DNA from: an uncultured Frankiales bacterium
GTDB lineage: Bacteria > Actinomycetota > Actinomycetes > Mycobacteriales > SCTD01
Direction: 5' to 3'
Length of the DNA: 13,449 nt
NCBI GenBank assembly: GCA_946479905.1
Contig: CAMLIA010000122.1
Coordinates: 1 to 13,449, forward strand
Shown: positions 5,067-12,012 of the stretch, piece after piece
Position numbering within the stretch: the first letter of the stretch is position 1
How the letters are laid out: every line of letters starts with the position of its first letter
Translations under genes and position numbers: made by a program
Notes under the pieces: generated by a model
The model's database searches: none
The model's input: only the letters and a program-made list of their open reading frames with translations
Told to the model about the DNA's origin: nothing

Positions 5067-6928
5067 CGACCTTCCTCGCCCTCACCCTGACGGGCCTGGT
5101 CGTCGGCTGCATCTACGCGTTGACGGCGTGCGGGCTCGTCGTCACGTACACGACGAGCGGCGTCTTCAACTTCGCGCACGGCGCGATCGGGATGGTCGCG
5201 GCGTTCACGTACTGGCAGCTCTCGGTCGGCTGGGGCTGGCCGGCGCCGCTCGCCTTCCTCACCGTGCTGCTCGTGCTGGCCCCGCTGCTCGGTGCGGTGG
5301 TCGAGCGCGCGCTGATCCGGCCGCTGTACGGCGCCCCGGTCGGCGTGACGCTCGTCGCCACCCTCGGCCTGCTGGTGACGCTGCTCGGCGTCGGGTTCCT
5401 CGTCTGGCCGCCCGACACGACGCGGGTGCTGCCGAAGTTCTTCGAGGGCCACACCGTGTCGCTGTTCAGCCTCGTCGTCGACTACAACCAGCTGCTCGTG
5501 ATCGCCACCTCGGTCGCGGTCGCCGTCGGCCTGCGGCTGTTCTTCGTGCGCACCCGACTGGGCATCGCGATGCGCGCCGTCGTCGACGACCCCGAGCTCG
5601 CCGCGCTGGCCGGGACCAAGCCCGAGCGGGTCTCGCAGCTGTCGTGGGCGCTCGGTGCCGCCCTCGCGGCGCTGGCCGGAGTGCTGCTCGCCCCTCTGCA
5701 GACCCTCAACGTCACCGAGCTCACGCTCCTCGTCATCAACGGGTACGCCGCGGCGATGGCCGGCCGGCTGCGCAACCTGCCGGCGACCGTCGGCGGGGCG
5801 CTCGTCATCGGCATCTCGAGCAGCCTGGTGCTGGGCTACGCCGGGCCGCAGGTCGTCAACTACGTGCGGCCGGCCATCCCCATGATCCTGCTGTTCGTCG
5901 CCGTGCTGTTCCTCAAGCAGGAGCGGCTGCGCTCCGGGTCGCTGCAGGGCCTGCGGATGCCGCGCACGACCGGGCTTCGGCAGTCCGCCGCCGTCGGCCT
6001 CGTGTTCGTCCTCGTCGCGGGCGTGGTGTCCGGCCAGCTGTCGCCCGCGCACCTCGCGGTCGGCTCGCAGGGCCTCGTGCTGGCGTTCGTCATGCTCAGC
6101 CTCGTGCTGCTCTCCGGCTACGGCGGCCAGGCCTCGCTGTGCCAGCTGACCTTCGCAGGCCTCGGCGCGTTCGCGATGGGCAAGGCCGGCGGCGGCCTGT
6201 TCGGGCTGCTCGCCGCCGTCGCGCTGCCGGCGGCCGCGGGGGCGCTCGTCGCGCTCACCGTGGTGCGGCTCCGCGGGCTGTTCCTCGCGCTCGCCACCCT
6301 CGCGTTCGCCCAGGCGATGGACCAGATCTTCTTCAACCACGCACTCGGGTACGGCGGGACGCTGGCCATCCCGCGACCTCGACTGCCGCTCGTCGACACC
6401 GGCGACGACAGGGTCTACTTCGTGCTGCTCGCCGTGGTGTTCGCCCTCGGCGCGGTCGGGCTGCTGGCCCTGCGGCGGCGGGCCTTCGGGCGGCGGCTGA
6501 TCGCGCTCAACGACAGCCCGGCCGCCAGCGCGACGATGGGCGTCAGCCCCGTCATGACGCGGCTCGTGGTGTTCACGCTCTCGTCCGCGATCGCCGGGCT
6601 CGGTGGTGCGCTGCTCGGTGGGCTGCACGGGTCGGTGAGCCCCAACGACTTCCTGCTGCTCAACTCGTGCGTCCTGCTGCTGCTCGCCACGATCGGCGGC
6701 CTCTACACGCCCACCGGCGCGTTCCTGGCCGCCATGTTCTACGCGCTGTTCCCCGAGCTGCAGAAGCTGGTGCCCGAGCTCGGACAGGTGCAGTTCCTGC
6801 TCACCGGCCTGGGGGTGCTGGCGCTGGGCCGCAACCGGTACGGCATGGGCGGGCAGATCGCCGACGCCGGCGAGCGGCTGCGTGCGCTCCGCCTCGAGCG
6901 GGTGGGGGTGGCCCGTGCTGCAGGTTGA
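5063..6928 (+). CDS. Fused LivH-LivM branched-chain-amino-acid-type ABC permease
   Basis: A 621-residue inner-membrane protein joining both permeases of a HAAT importer. Residues 1-290 are LivH-like (FNFAHG at 35-40, EAA-type ATPase-contact region about 167-206 with GIAMRAVVDDPELAALAG). Residues about 308-600 are LivM-like (LSGYGGQASLCQLTFAGLGAF at 350-370, EAA-type region about 478-517 with RRLIALNDSPAASATMGV). There are many hydrophobic helices in each half and a short linker (286-307). ATG 5063 overlaps the preceding stop as ATGA; longer in-frame starts would run inside the binding-protein gene. One polypeptide replaces the usual separate LivH and LivM, fixing a 1:1 ratio. The last 14 bases overlap the LivG-like gene. 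Substrate unknown. Confidence 0.93.
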   Translation: MTTFLALTLTGLVVGCIYALTACGLVVTYTTSGVFNFAHGAIGMVAAFTYWQLSVGWGWPAPLAFLTVLLVLAPLLGAVVERALIRPLYGAPVGVTLVATLGLLVTLLGVGFLVWPPDTTRVLPKFFEGHTVSLFSLVVDYNQLLVIATSVAVAVGLRLFFVRTRLGIAMRAVVDDPELAALAGTKPERVSQLSWALGAALAALAGVLLAPLQTLNVTELTLLVINGYAAAMAGRLRNLPATVGGALVIGISSSLVLGYAGPQVVNYVRPAIPMILLFVAVLFLKQERLRSGSLQGLRMPRTTGLRQSAAVGLVFVLVAGVVSGQLSPAHLAVGSQGLVLAFVMLSLVLLSGYGGQASLCQLTFAGLGAFAMGKAGGGLFGLLAAVALPAAAGALVALTVVRLRGLFLALATLAFAQAMDQIFFNHALGYGGTLAIPRPRLPLVDTGDDRVYFVLLAVVFALGAVGLLALRRRAFGRRLIALNDSPAASATMGVSPVMTRLVVFTLSSAIAGLGGALLGGLHGSVSPNDFLLLNSCVLLLLATIGGLYTPTGAFLAAMFYALFPELQKLVPELGQVQFLLTGLGVLALGRNRYGMGGQIADAGERLRALRLERVGVARAAG

Positions 6929-7637
6929 CGACGTGGAGGTGCGCTTCGGCGGCGTACAGGCCCTGAAGGGCGTGTCGCTCGAGGTGCCCGAGGGCTCCCT
7001 GATCGGGCTGATCGGCCCCAACGGGGCGGGCAAGACGACGCTGTTCAACGTCATCACCGGCCTGGAGAAGCCGCACCGCGGCACGGTCCGGATGGCGGGC
7101 GAGGACATCACCTCGCTGCCTCCGCACCAGCGGGCCCGGCGCGGGCTGGGCCGGACCTTCCAGCGCATCGAGGTGTTCTCGTCCCTCACGGTGCACGAGA
7201 ACGTGCTCGCAGCCGCCGAGGCCCGCCGCAGCTGGGGCCGCGACGAGCCGGACCCCGGCCGCTCGGCGACCGAGCTGCTGGAGCGGGTCGGCCTGCGCGA
7301 CGTCGAGCACGAGCGCGTCGACCGGCTCTCCACCGGCCTGCTGCGCCTCGTCGAGGTGGCCCGCGCCCTCGCCTCCCGGCCGAAGCTGCTGCTGCTCGAC
7401 GAGCCCGGCTCCGGACTGGACTCCTCGGAGTCGGCCGCCCTCGGTGACCTGCTGCTCGACCTCGTGGCGGACGGTCGCTCGATCCTGCTCGTCGAGCACG
7501 ACGTCGAGCTCGTCATGCGGGTCTGCCACCAGATCTCCGTCCTCGACTTCGGCGAGGTCATCGCCCACGGCACCCCCGACCAGGTGCAGCGCGATCCCGC
7601 GGTCCAGGCCGCCTACCTCGGGACGAGTGCGGCATGA
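6915..7637 (+). CDS. ABC transporter ATP-binding protein, LivG-like
   Basis: A 240-residue cytoplasmic ATPase of the HAAT importer. Walker A GPNGAGKTT (34-42), Q-loop Gln83 in RTFQRIEVF, Walker B LLLLDEP (158-164) and H-loop His195 (VEHD) are intact. The ABC signature is LSTGL (138-142) in place of LSGGQ: the second Gly is Thr-Gly shifted and the Gln is Leu. This differs from the canonical signature in its LivF-like partner, so the two ATP sites may not be equal. GTG 6915 is chosen because the family begins with a short LQVDDVEVRFGG strand; the further upstream in-frame start adds 11 non-family residues. It overlaps the permease by 14 nt and the next gene by 4 (ATGA). Confidence 0.93.
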   Translation: MLQVDDVEVRFGGVQALKGVSLEVPEGSLIGLIGPNGAGKTTLFNVITGLEKPHRGTVRMAGEDITSLPPHQRARRGLGRTFQRIEVFSSLTVHENVLAAAEARRSWGRDEPDPGRSATELLERVGLRDVEHERVDRLSTGLLRLVEVARALASRPKLLLLDEPGSGLDSSESAALGDLLLDLVADGRSILLVEHDVELVMRVCHQISVLDFGEVIAHGTPDQVQRDPAVQAAYLGTSAA

Positions 7638-8341
7638 CGGACGCTCTCGAGCTCATCAACCTCCGCGCCGGCTACGGCGCCATCGAGGTGTTGCACGGGG
7701 TCAGCCTGCGCGTCCCGCCGGCGACCGTCGTCGCGCTGCTCGGTCCCAACGGGGCGGGCAAGTCGACGCTGCTCAAGGTGGCCAGCGGCACGATCGCCCC
7801 GACCGACGGCTGCCTGCACGTGGGCGGTGTGCACGTCAACGGCGCCGGCGCGGCGGCGCTGGCGCAAGCCGGTGTCTGCCGCATCCCGGAGGGCCGCGGG
7901 ATCTTCCCGAACCTCACGGTGGCGGAGAACCTGCGGATGTGGACGGGCGTCGGTGACCTCCCGGCGGGCGAGGTGGCGGAGCGGACCTACGGCCGGTTCC
8001 CCCGGCTCGGCGAGCGGCGCAAGCAGGTCGCCGGCACGCTGTCCGGCGGCGAGCAGCAGATGTTGGCGATGTCGCGCGCCCTGCTCGTCGACCCAGCCGT
8101 GCTGCTGCTCGACGAGATCTCGATGGGGCTCGCCCCGCTCATCGTCGGGGAGCTCTACGAGCTGGTCGGATCCCTTGCCCAGCAAGGCATCGCCATCCTG
8201 CTGGTGGAGCAGTTCGCGCAGACCGCCTTGGCTGTCGCCGACCACGCCGTGATCCTCGCCCAGGGCCGGGTGACCCGCAGCGGGACGCCGGCCGAGGTCG
8301 AGGAGCACCTGTCCGCCGCCTATCTGGGCGGTGCCGCGTGA
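7634..8341 (+). CDS. ABC transporter ATP-binding protein, LivF-like
   Basis: A 235-residue ATPase that pairs with the LivG-like protein below the fused permease. Walker A GPNGAGKST (37-45), the LivF-typical IPEGRGIFPNLTV (84-96), signature LSGGEQQ (136-142) and Walker B VLLLDE (156-161) are seen. The H-loop position reads VEQF, Gln193, as in other LivF proteins, which carry VEQN. Length and order are normal for the family. ATG 7634 overlaps the LivG stop (ATGA), and its own stop overlaps the GTG of the next gene (GTGA at 8338-8341), so all transporter parts are translated as one coupled series. Confidence 0.94.
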   Translation: MTDALELINLRAGYGAIEVLHGVSLRVPPATVVALLGPNGAGKSTLLKVASGTIAPTDGCLHVGGVHVNGAGAAALAQAGVCRIPEGRGIFPNLTVAENLRMWTGVGDLPAGEVAERTYGRFPRLGERRKQVAGTLSGGEQQMLAMSRALLVDPAVLLLDEISMGLAPLIVGELYELVGSLAQQGIAILLVEQFAQTALAVADHAVILAQGRVTRSGTPAEVEEHLSAAYLGGAA

Positions 8342-9612
8342 GGCGCGCCGCACTGCTCCTCGCCGCCGCAGGGTGCTTCGTGTCCGCGGGCTTCCTCGCG
8401 CCCGTGCACGCCGAGGACGCGCCCGGCAGCGGCTTCTTCGGGTACGCCCTGACAGCGCAGTCCCAGGCCATGCAGCTGACCGAGGACGAGCCGAGCGCCA
8501 ACTCCCACCCGGAGGCGGAGACCGACGTCCCGCAGTCGCAGGTGTCGCTCGCCGGCGGTGTCGGGTACGGGCTCTCGTCGGTGGCCTGGCCCGGCGCCCT
8601 GCTCGGGAACGCAGGCTCGCTCGTCCTGCTCGTGCAGCCGAACGCGCCGGATCAGGTGCGCGCGCTCAACGACCCGGTCCGGGCCGAGGCGAGGACCGGC
8701 AGCGCGCAGCACTCCTCGACCAACGACTCGGTCCCCGGTGCCCACATGGCTGCCGACGCGACGCCTGCGAAGACCACGGCGGACGCGGTGCTGGACGGGG
8801 GAGCCGCGGGGACGGTCCTCGGCTTCGGCCGGAGCACGACCGCGAGCACGGCGACGCTCGGGTCGGCGACCGGAGCGGTGACGGCCGACAGCACAGCCAA
8901 GGACGTCAGCCTGGCCGCGGGGGTCGTGAAGATCCGCTCGGTGGTGTCGCACGCCGAGGCGCGGACCGACGGCAGCACGGCGACGGCCAAGGGCGCGACG
9001 ACCGTGTCGGGCATGACCATCGGCGGGGTGCCGGTCGTCGTGGACGAGCACGGTGTCACGGTCGACACCCAGCACGGGGACGTGCCACCGGCCGCGGTCG
9101 CCACCCTCAACAGCGCCTTGACGTCGCTGGGCATGACGGTCACGCTCAGCGCCCCCACCTCGTCGCACGAGGGCGGCACCATCAGCTACGACGCAGGCTC
9201 CCTGCTCGTGCTCTGGAAGCCGCCGGGGTCGGTCAACGTCTTCACGGCCAGCATCGGGGGCTCCCGGGTGCTCGCCGGTGCCAGCCGCTCGTCGTCGTAC
9301 ACACCCCTGCCGTTGCCCTCCGGCGGAACCCCGATCGTGCAGCCCGCCCCGCAGGTCGGCCGGCCCGGACCTGCACCGGCCGTCGGCGGGTCGGCGCCGC
9401 TGGTCCCCGCGAACCCGGGAGGTGCACCTGCGCCTCAGCTCCCACCAGTGGCGACGGCCCTCGAACCCGTGGCGTCCGGCACGCCGGCGCCCACCTGGAG
9501 CGTCGTCCTCACCCTGATCGGCGCCGCCCTGCTGCTCGGGGGGCTCTGGCGGGTGCCCGGCCTCGTGCTGCTCGAACCCCGACCCACCACCTGCCCCTTG
9601 GAGGACGCATGA
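8338..9612 (+). CDS. Secreted, C-terminally membrane-anchored protein of unknown function
   Basis: I do not recognise a named family with confidence. The 424-residue protein starts with a signal peptide (Arg2-Arg3, hydrophobic 5-20, likely cleavage after VHA at 25). Cys13 in AAAGC is a weaker lipoprotein alternative. The body (26-300) is Ala/Ser/Thr/Asp-rich, with alternating short hydrophobic patches such as LAAGVVKIRSVVSHAEA and TTVSGMTIGGVPVVVDEHGV, suggesting a beta-rich extracellular domain. A Pro/Gly/Ala-rich stalk (about 320-385) leads to one helix (387-404) and a short Arg-containing cytoplasmic tail. The layout is that of a wall-spanning surface protein. GTG 8338 overlaps the LivF stop and its own stop overlaps the next start, so it belongs with the transporter. 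It may be a docking or substrate-delivery partner of the binding protein (inference). Confidence 0.85.
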   Translation: MRRAALLLAAAGCFVSAGFLAPVHAEDAPGSGFFGYALTAQSQAMQLTEDEPSANSHPEAETDVPQSQVSLAGGVGYGLSSVAWPGALLGNAGSLVLLVQPNAPDQVRALNDPVRAEARTGSAQHSSTNDSVPGAHMAADATPAKTTADAVLDGGAAGTVLGFGRSTTASTATLGSATGAVTADSTAKDVSLAAGVVKIRSVVSHAEARTDGSTATAKGATTVSGMTIGGVPVVVDEHGVTVDTQHGDVPPAAVATLNSALTSLGMTVTLSAPTSSHEGGTISYDAGSLLVLWKPPGSVNVFTASIGGSRVLAGASRSSSYTPLPLPSGGTPIVQPAPQVGRPGPAPAVGGSAPLVPANPGGAPAPQLPPVATALEPVASGTPAPTWSVVLTLIGAALLLGGLWRVPGLVLLEPRPTTCPLEDA

Positions 9613-9971
9613 CGGAGCTGTCTGCCGACATGATCGGGAGGTACGAGCACCTCACGAAGCGGGCTGCGAAGCTGCGCGGCAAGACGTCCACGGACCGGTC
9701 GAAGCTGCTGTTCGTCGTCGGCGGGGCCGCGGTGTCGCTCGGGCTCGCGATGGTGCTGATGGGGTACCTCGGGGCCTCGCACACCATCTACGTCTTCGAG
9801 CAGATCCCTTACCTCATCAGCGGCGGCATCTTCGGCGGCTGCCTCGTCGTCGCCGGCGGCTTCTGCTACTTCGCCTTCTGGCTGACCCGGCTGCACGCCG
9901 AGATGGCGGCGACCCGAGCCTCCAACGAGCGCATCGAGCAGCTCCTGACCACCCTCGTGGAGAAGTCATGA
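9609..9971 (+). CDS. Small two-helix membrane protein, unknown function
   Basis: A 120-residue protein with no family I can name. A basic amphipathic N-terminus (1-32, with KRAAKLRGK) precedes helix 1 (about 33-54, LLFVVGGAAVSLGLAMVLMGYL), a short loop, helix 2 (about 67-92, Gly- and Phe-rich) and a charged C-terminal helix (about 95-118) that could form a coiled coil. By the positive-inside rule both ends should be cytoplasmic. ATG 9609 overlaps the previous stop (ATGA) and its TGA overlaps the aldolase start (ATGA at 9968-9971). Good codon use in line with its neighbours and coupling on both sides argue that it is real. It may assist the secreted protein or permease, or link the importer to the enzymes (inference). 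Confidence 0.85.
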   Translation: MTELSADMIGRYEHLTKRAAKLRGKTSTDRSKLLFVVGGAAVSLGLAMVLMGYLGASHTIYVFEQIPYLISGGIFGGCLVVAGGFCYFAFWLTRLHAEMAATRASNERIEQLLTTLVEKS

Positions 9972-10738
9972 CCCTGGAGACCGTCCGCGCCGGCGGGCTC
10001 GACGTGTGGAGCCCGTCGGTGACCCCGGGCATCGGGCGGGAGCTCACCGAGCAGCAGAAGCTCGCCTGCGCGTTCCGCGTGCTGGCCCGCAGCGGCTTCA
10101 GCGAGAACATCGCCGGCCACATCACCGTCGCCCAGCCCGACGGGTCGATGTGGGTCAACCCCTGGGGCCTGTGGTGGGAGGAGGTCAAGACCTCCGACCT
10201 GTGCCGCGTCGACGCCGACGGCCGGGTGCTGGAGGGGAAGTGGGACGTCACCCCCGCGATCCACATCCACACCGAGCTGCACCGCCGCCGCCCCGACGCG
10301 CGCGTGGTGGTCCACAACCACCCGTACCACGTGACCGTGCTGGCCGGCGCCGGCATCCTCCCCGAGCTGGTGCACCAGACCGGCTCCATGTTCGACGGTG
10401 ACCTCCACCTCGTGCAGGAGTACTCCGGTGAGGTCGACACCGCTGAGCTCGCGGCGCAGCTGGCCGAGCAGATCGGCGCGTACTCGACGACCATCCTGGC
10501 GTCGCACGGCGTGATCGTCACCGCGCCCACGATCGAGGAGGCGACCTACAAGGCCGCCTCGATCGACCGGGTCTGCCGGCTCGCCTACGACCTGCTGGCG
10601 ATCGGTCGCGACCCGCTGCCCATCGGGTCGGGGATCAAGGTCGGCATGAAGAAGTCCCTGCTCGAGCGCGGTACCGAGGTCTACTGGAACGGCGCCGTCC
10701 GCACCCTGCTCCGCCACGAACCGGAGGTTCTCGACTGA
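9968..10738 (+). CDS. Class II aldolase/adducin family enzyme
   Basis: A 256-residue cytoplasmic protein of the class II aldolase/adducin fold, metal-dependent enzymes that cleave C-C bonds or decarboxylate. The family core is clear: SGFSENIAGHIT (42-53), WVNPWGLWWEEV (62-73), HRRRPDARVVVHNHPYH (105-121) with metal ligands His116 and His118, and SHG with His180. The Glu that acts as acid/base in fuculose-phosphate aldolase aligns with Ala97 (TPAIHIH), so classic sugar-phosphate aldolase activity is unlikely. The AGHIT and AIHxxxH forms match the adducin-like bacterial subgroup. The same fold includes aromatic-acid decarboxylases such as 3,4-dihydroxyphthalate decarboxylase, a fitting option here (inference). 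It is coupled to both neighbours by 4-nt and 1-nt overlaps. Confidence 0.9.
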   Translation: MTLETVRAGGLDVWSPSVTPGIGRELTEQQKLACAFRVLARSGFSENIAGHITVAQPDGSMWVNPWGLWWEEVKTSDLCRVDADGRVLEGKWDVTPAIHIHTELHRRRPDARVVVHNHPYHVTVLAGAGILPELVHQTGSMFDGDLHLVQEYSGEVDTAELAAQLAEQIGAYSTTILASHGVIVTAPTIEEATYKAASIDRVCRLAYDLLAIGRDPLPIGSGIKVGMKKSLLERGTEVYWNGAVRTLLRHEPEVLD

Positions 10739-12012
10739 TGGCCGACCTCGACCAGCTCCTCAACAACGGCAGCAGCTTCACCACGGCGGTGAAGGGCAAG
10801 GTGACGCTCCTGCCGGACCCACCCCGGGCCAAGCGGGACCACCTGTTCATCAGCGTCGACGACCACATCGTCGAGCCGCCGCACACGTTCGAGGGCCGGA
10901 TGCCGGCGAAGTTCGCCGAGCAGCAGCCGCGGGTCATCGAGAAGGACGGCGGCCACGTCTGGACGTACGACGGGCAGGTGTTCCCCAACGTCGGCTTCAA
11001 CGCGGTCGTCGGCCGGCCGGTCGACGAGTGGGGCTTCGACCCGGCGCGGTTCGAGGACATGCGGCGCGGGTCGTGGGACATCCACCACCGGGTCCGCGAC
11101 ATGGACCTCTCCGGGGTCTACGCGTCGCTGTCCTTCCCGTCGTTCCTGCCCGGCTTCGGCGGCCAGCGGCTGCAGCTGTCCACGAAGGACCCGGAGCTCG
11201 CCCTCGCCGCGGTGCGCGCCTGGAACGACTGGCACCTCGAGGAGTGGTACGGCTCCTACCCGGACCGCATCATCCCGTGCCAGATCCCCTACATGCTCGA
11301 CCCTGTCGTGGGGGCAGAAGAGGTCTACCGCAACGCCGAGCGCGGCTTCAAGGCGATGACGTTCACGGAGGCACCGCACCTGCTGGGGCTGCCGTCGCTG
11401 CACACCGGGCACTGGGACCCGATCATGCGGGCCTGCGCCGAGACCGGCACGACCATCAACCTGCACATCGGGTCCTCCGGCACCTCACCCTCGACGGCCG
11501 ACGACGCCCCCTCGGACGTCGTCGGGGTGCTGTTCTTCGCCTACGCGATGTACGCCGCCGTCGACTGGCTCTACTCCAAGATCCCGGTGCGCTTCCCGGA
11601 CATCAAGATCGCCCTGTCGGAGGGCGGGATCGGCTGGGTGCCCGCGCTGCTCGACCGGCTCGACCACATGCAGACCTACGCGTCGATGTACGGCACCTGG
11701 GACGGCATCACCGACGTCACGCCCGCGGACGTGCTGCGCCGCAACTTCTGGTTCTGCGCGCTCGAGGACCCGTCGGCGTTCCGGCTGCTCGACGTCATCG
11801 GCGTCGACCACGTGCTCATGGAGGAGGACTACCCGCACTGCGACTCGCTGTGGCCGCGCACCCAGTCGGTCCTCTCGCGGTGCCTCGGTGACCTGCCGGC
11901 CGAGACGCAGCGCAAGCTGTCCTGGGAGAACGCCGCGACGCTCTACCGCCACCCGGTGCCGCAGTCCGTGATCGACGACCCAGAGAGCTTCAGTGCCACC
12001 GTCGCTGTCTGA
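10738..12012 (+). CDS. Amidohydrolase 2 family protein (ACMSD-like metal hydrolase/decarboxylase)
   Basis: A 424-residue TIM-barrel metal enzyme. Visible landmarks are SVDDHIVEPP with Asp41/His43 on strand 1 (a DxH form in place of HxH), NLHIGSSG with His243, ALSEGGIGW with Glu295, and MEEDYPHCDSLWP with Asp364, the strand-8 Asp. This pattern belongs to the amidohydrolase 2 group, which holds hydrolases and non-oxidative decarboxylases of aromatic acids (ACMSD, gamma-resorcylate and 5-carboxyvanillate decarboxylases). Which reaction applies cannot be told. The final motif reads EED where relatives often have GSD or similar. ATG 10738 shares its A with the aldolase stop (TGATG), and the 3' end overlaps the ligase by 20 nt. 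With the aldolase-fold enzyme and the CoA ligase it suggests an acid-degradation route. Confidence 0.9.
   Translation: MADLDQLLNNGSSFTTAVKGKVTLLPDPPRAKRDHLFISVDDHIVEPPHTFEGRMPAKFAEQQPRVIEKDGGHVWTYDGQVFPNVGFNAVVGRPVDEWGFDPARFEDMRRGSWDIHHRVRDMDLSGVYASLSFPSFLPGFGGQRLQLSTKDPELALAAVRAWNDWHLEEWYGSYPDRIIPCQIPYMLDPVVGAEEVYRNAERGFKAMTFTEAPHLLGLPSLHTGHWDPIMRACAETGTTINLHIGSSGTSPSTADDAPSDVVGVLFFAYAMYAAVDWLYSKIPVRFPDIKIALSEGGIGWVPALLDRLDHMQTYASMYGTWDGITDVTPADVLRRNFWFCALEDPSAFRLLDVIGVDHVLMEEDYPHCDSLWPRTQSVLSRCLGDLPAETQRKLSWENAATLYRHPVPQSVIDDPESFSATVAV

Noticed and set aside
5054..7573. An 839-codon open frame on the minus strand across the permease and LivG-like genes
   Set aside because: It is antisense to clear transporter genes, its translation is low-complexity and rich in Arg, Glu, Gln and Gly, and it has no recognisable domain. 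Long antisense frames are normal in GC-rich DNA.
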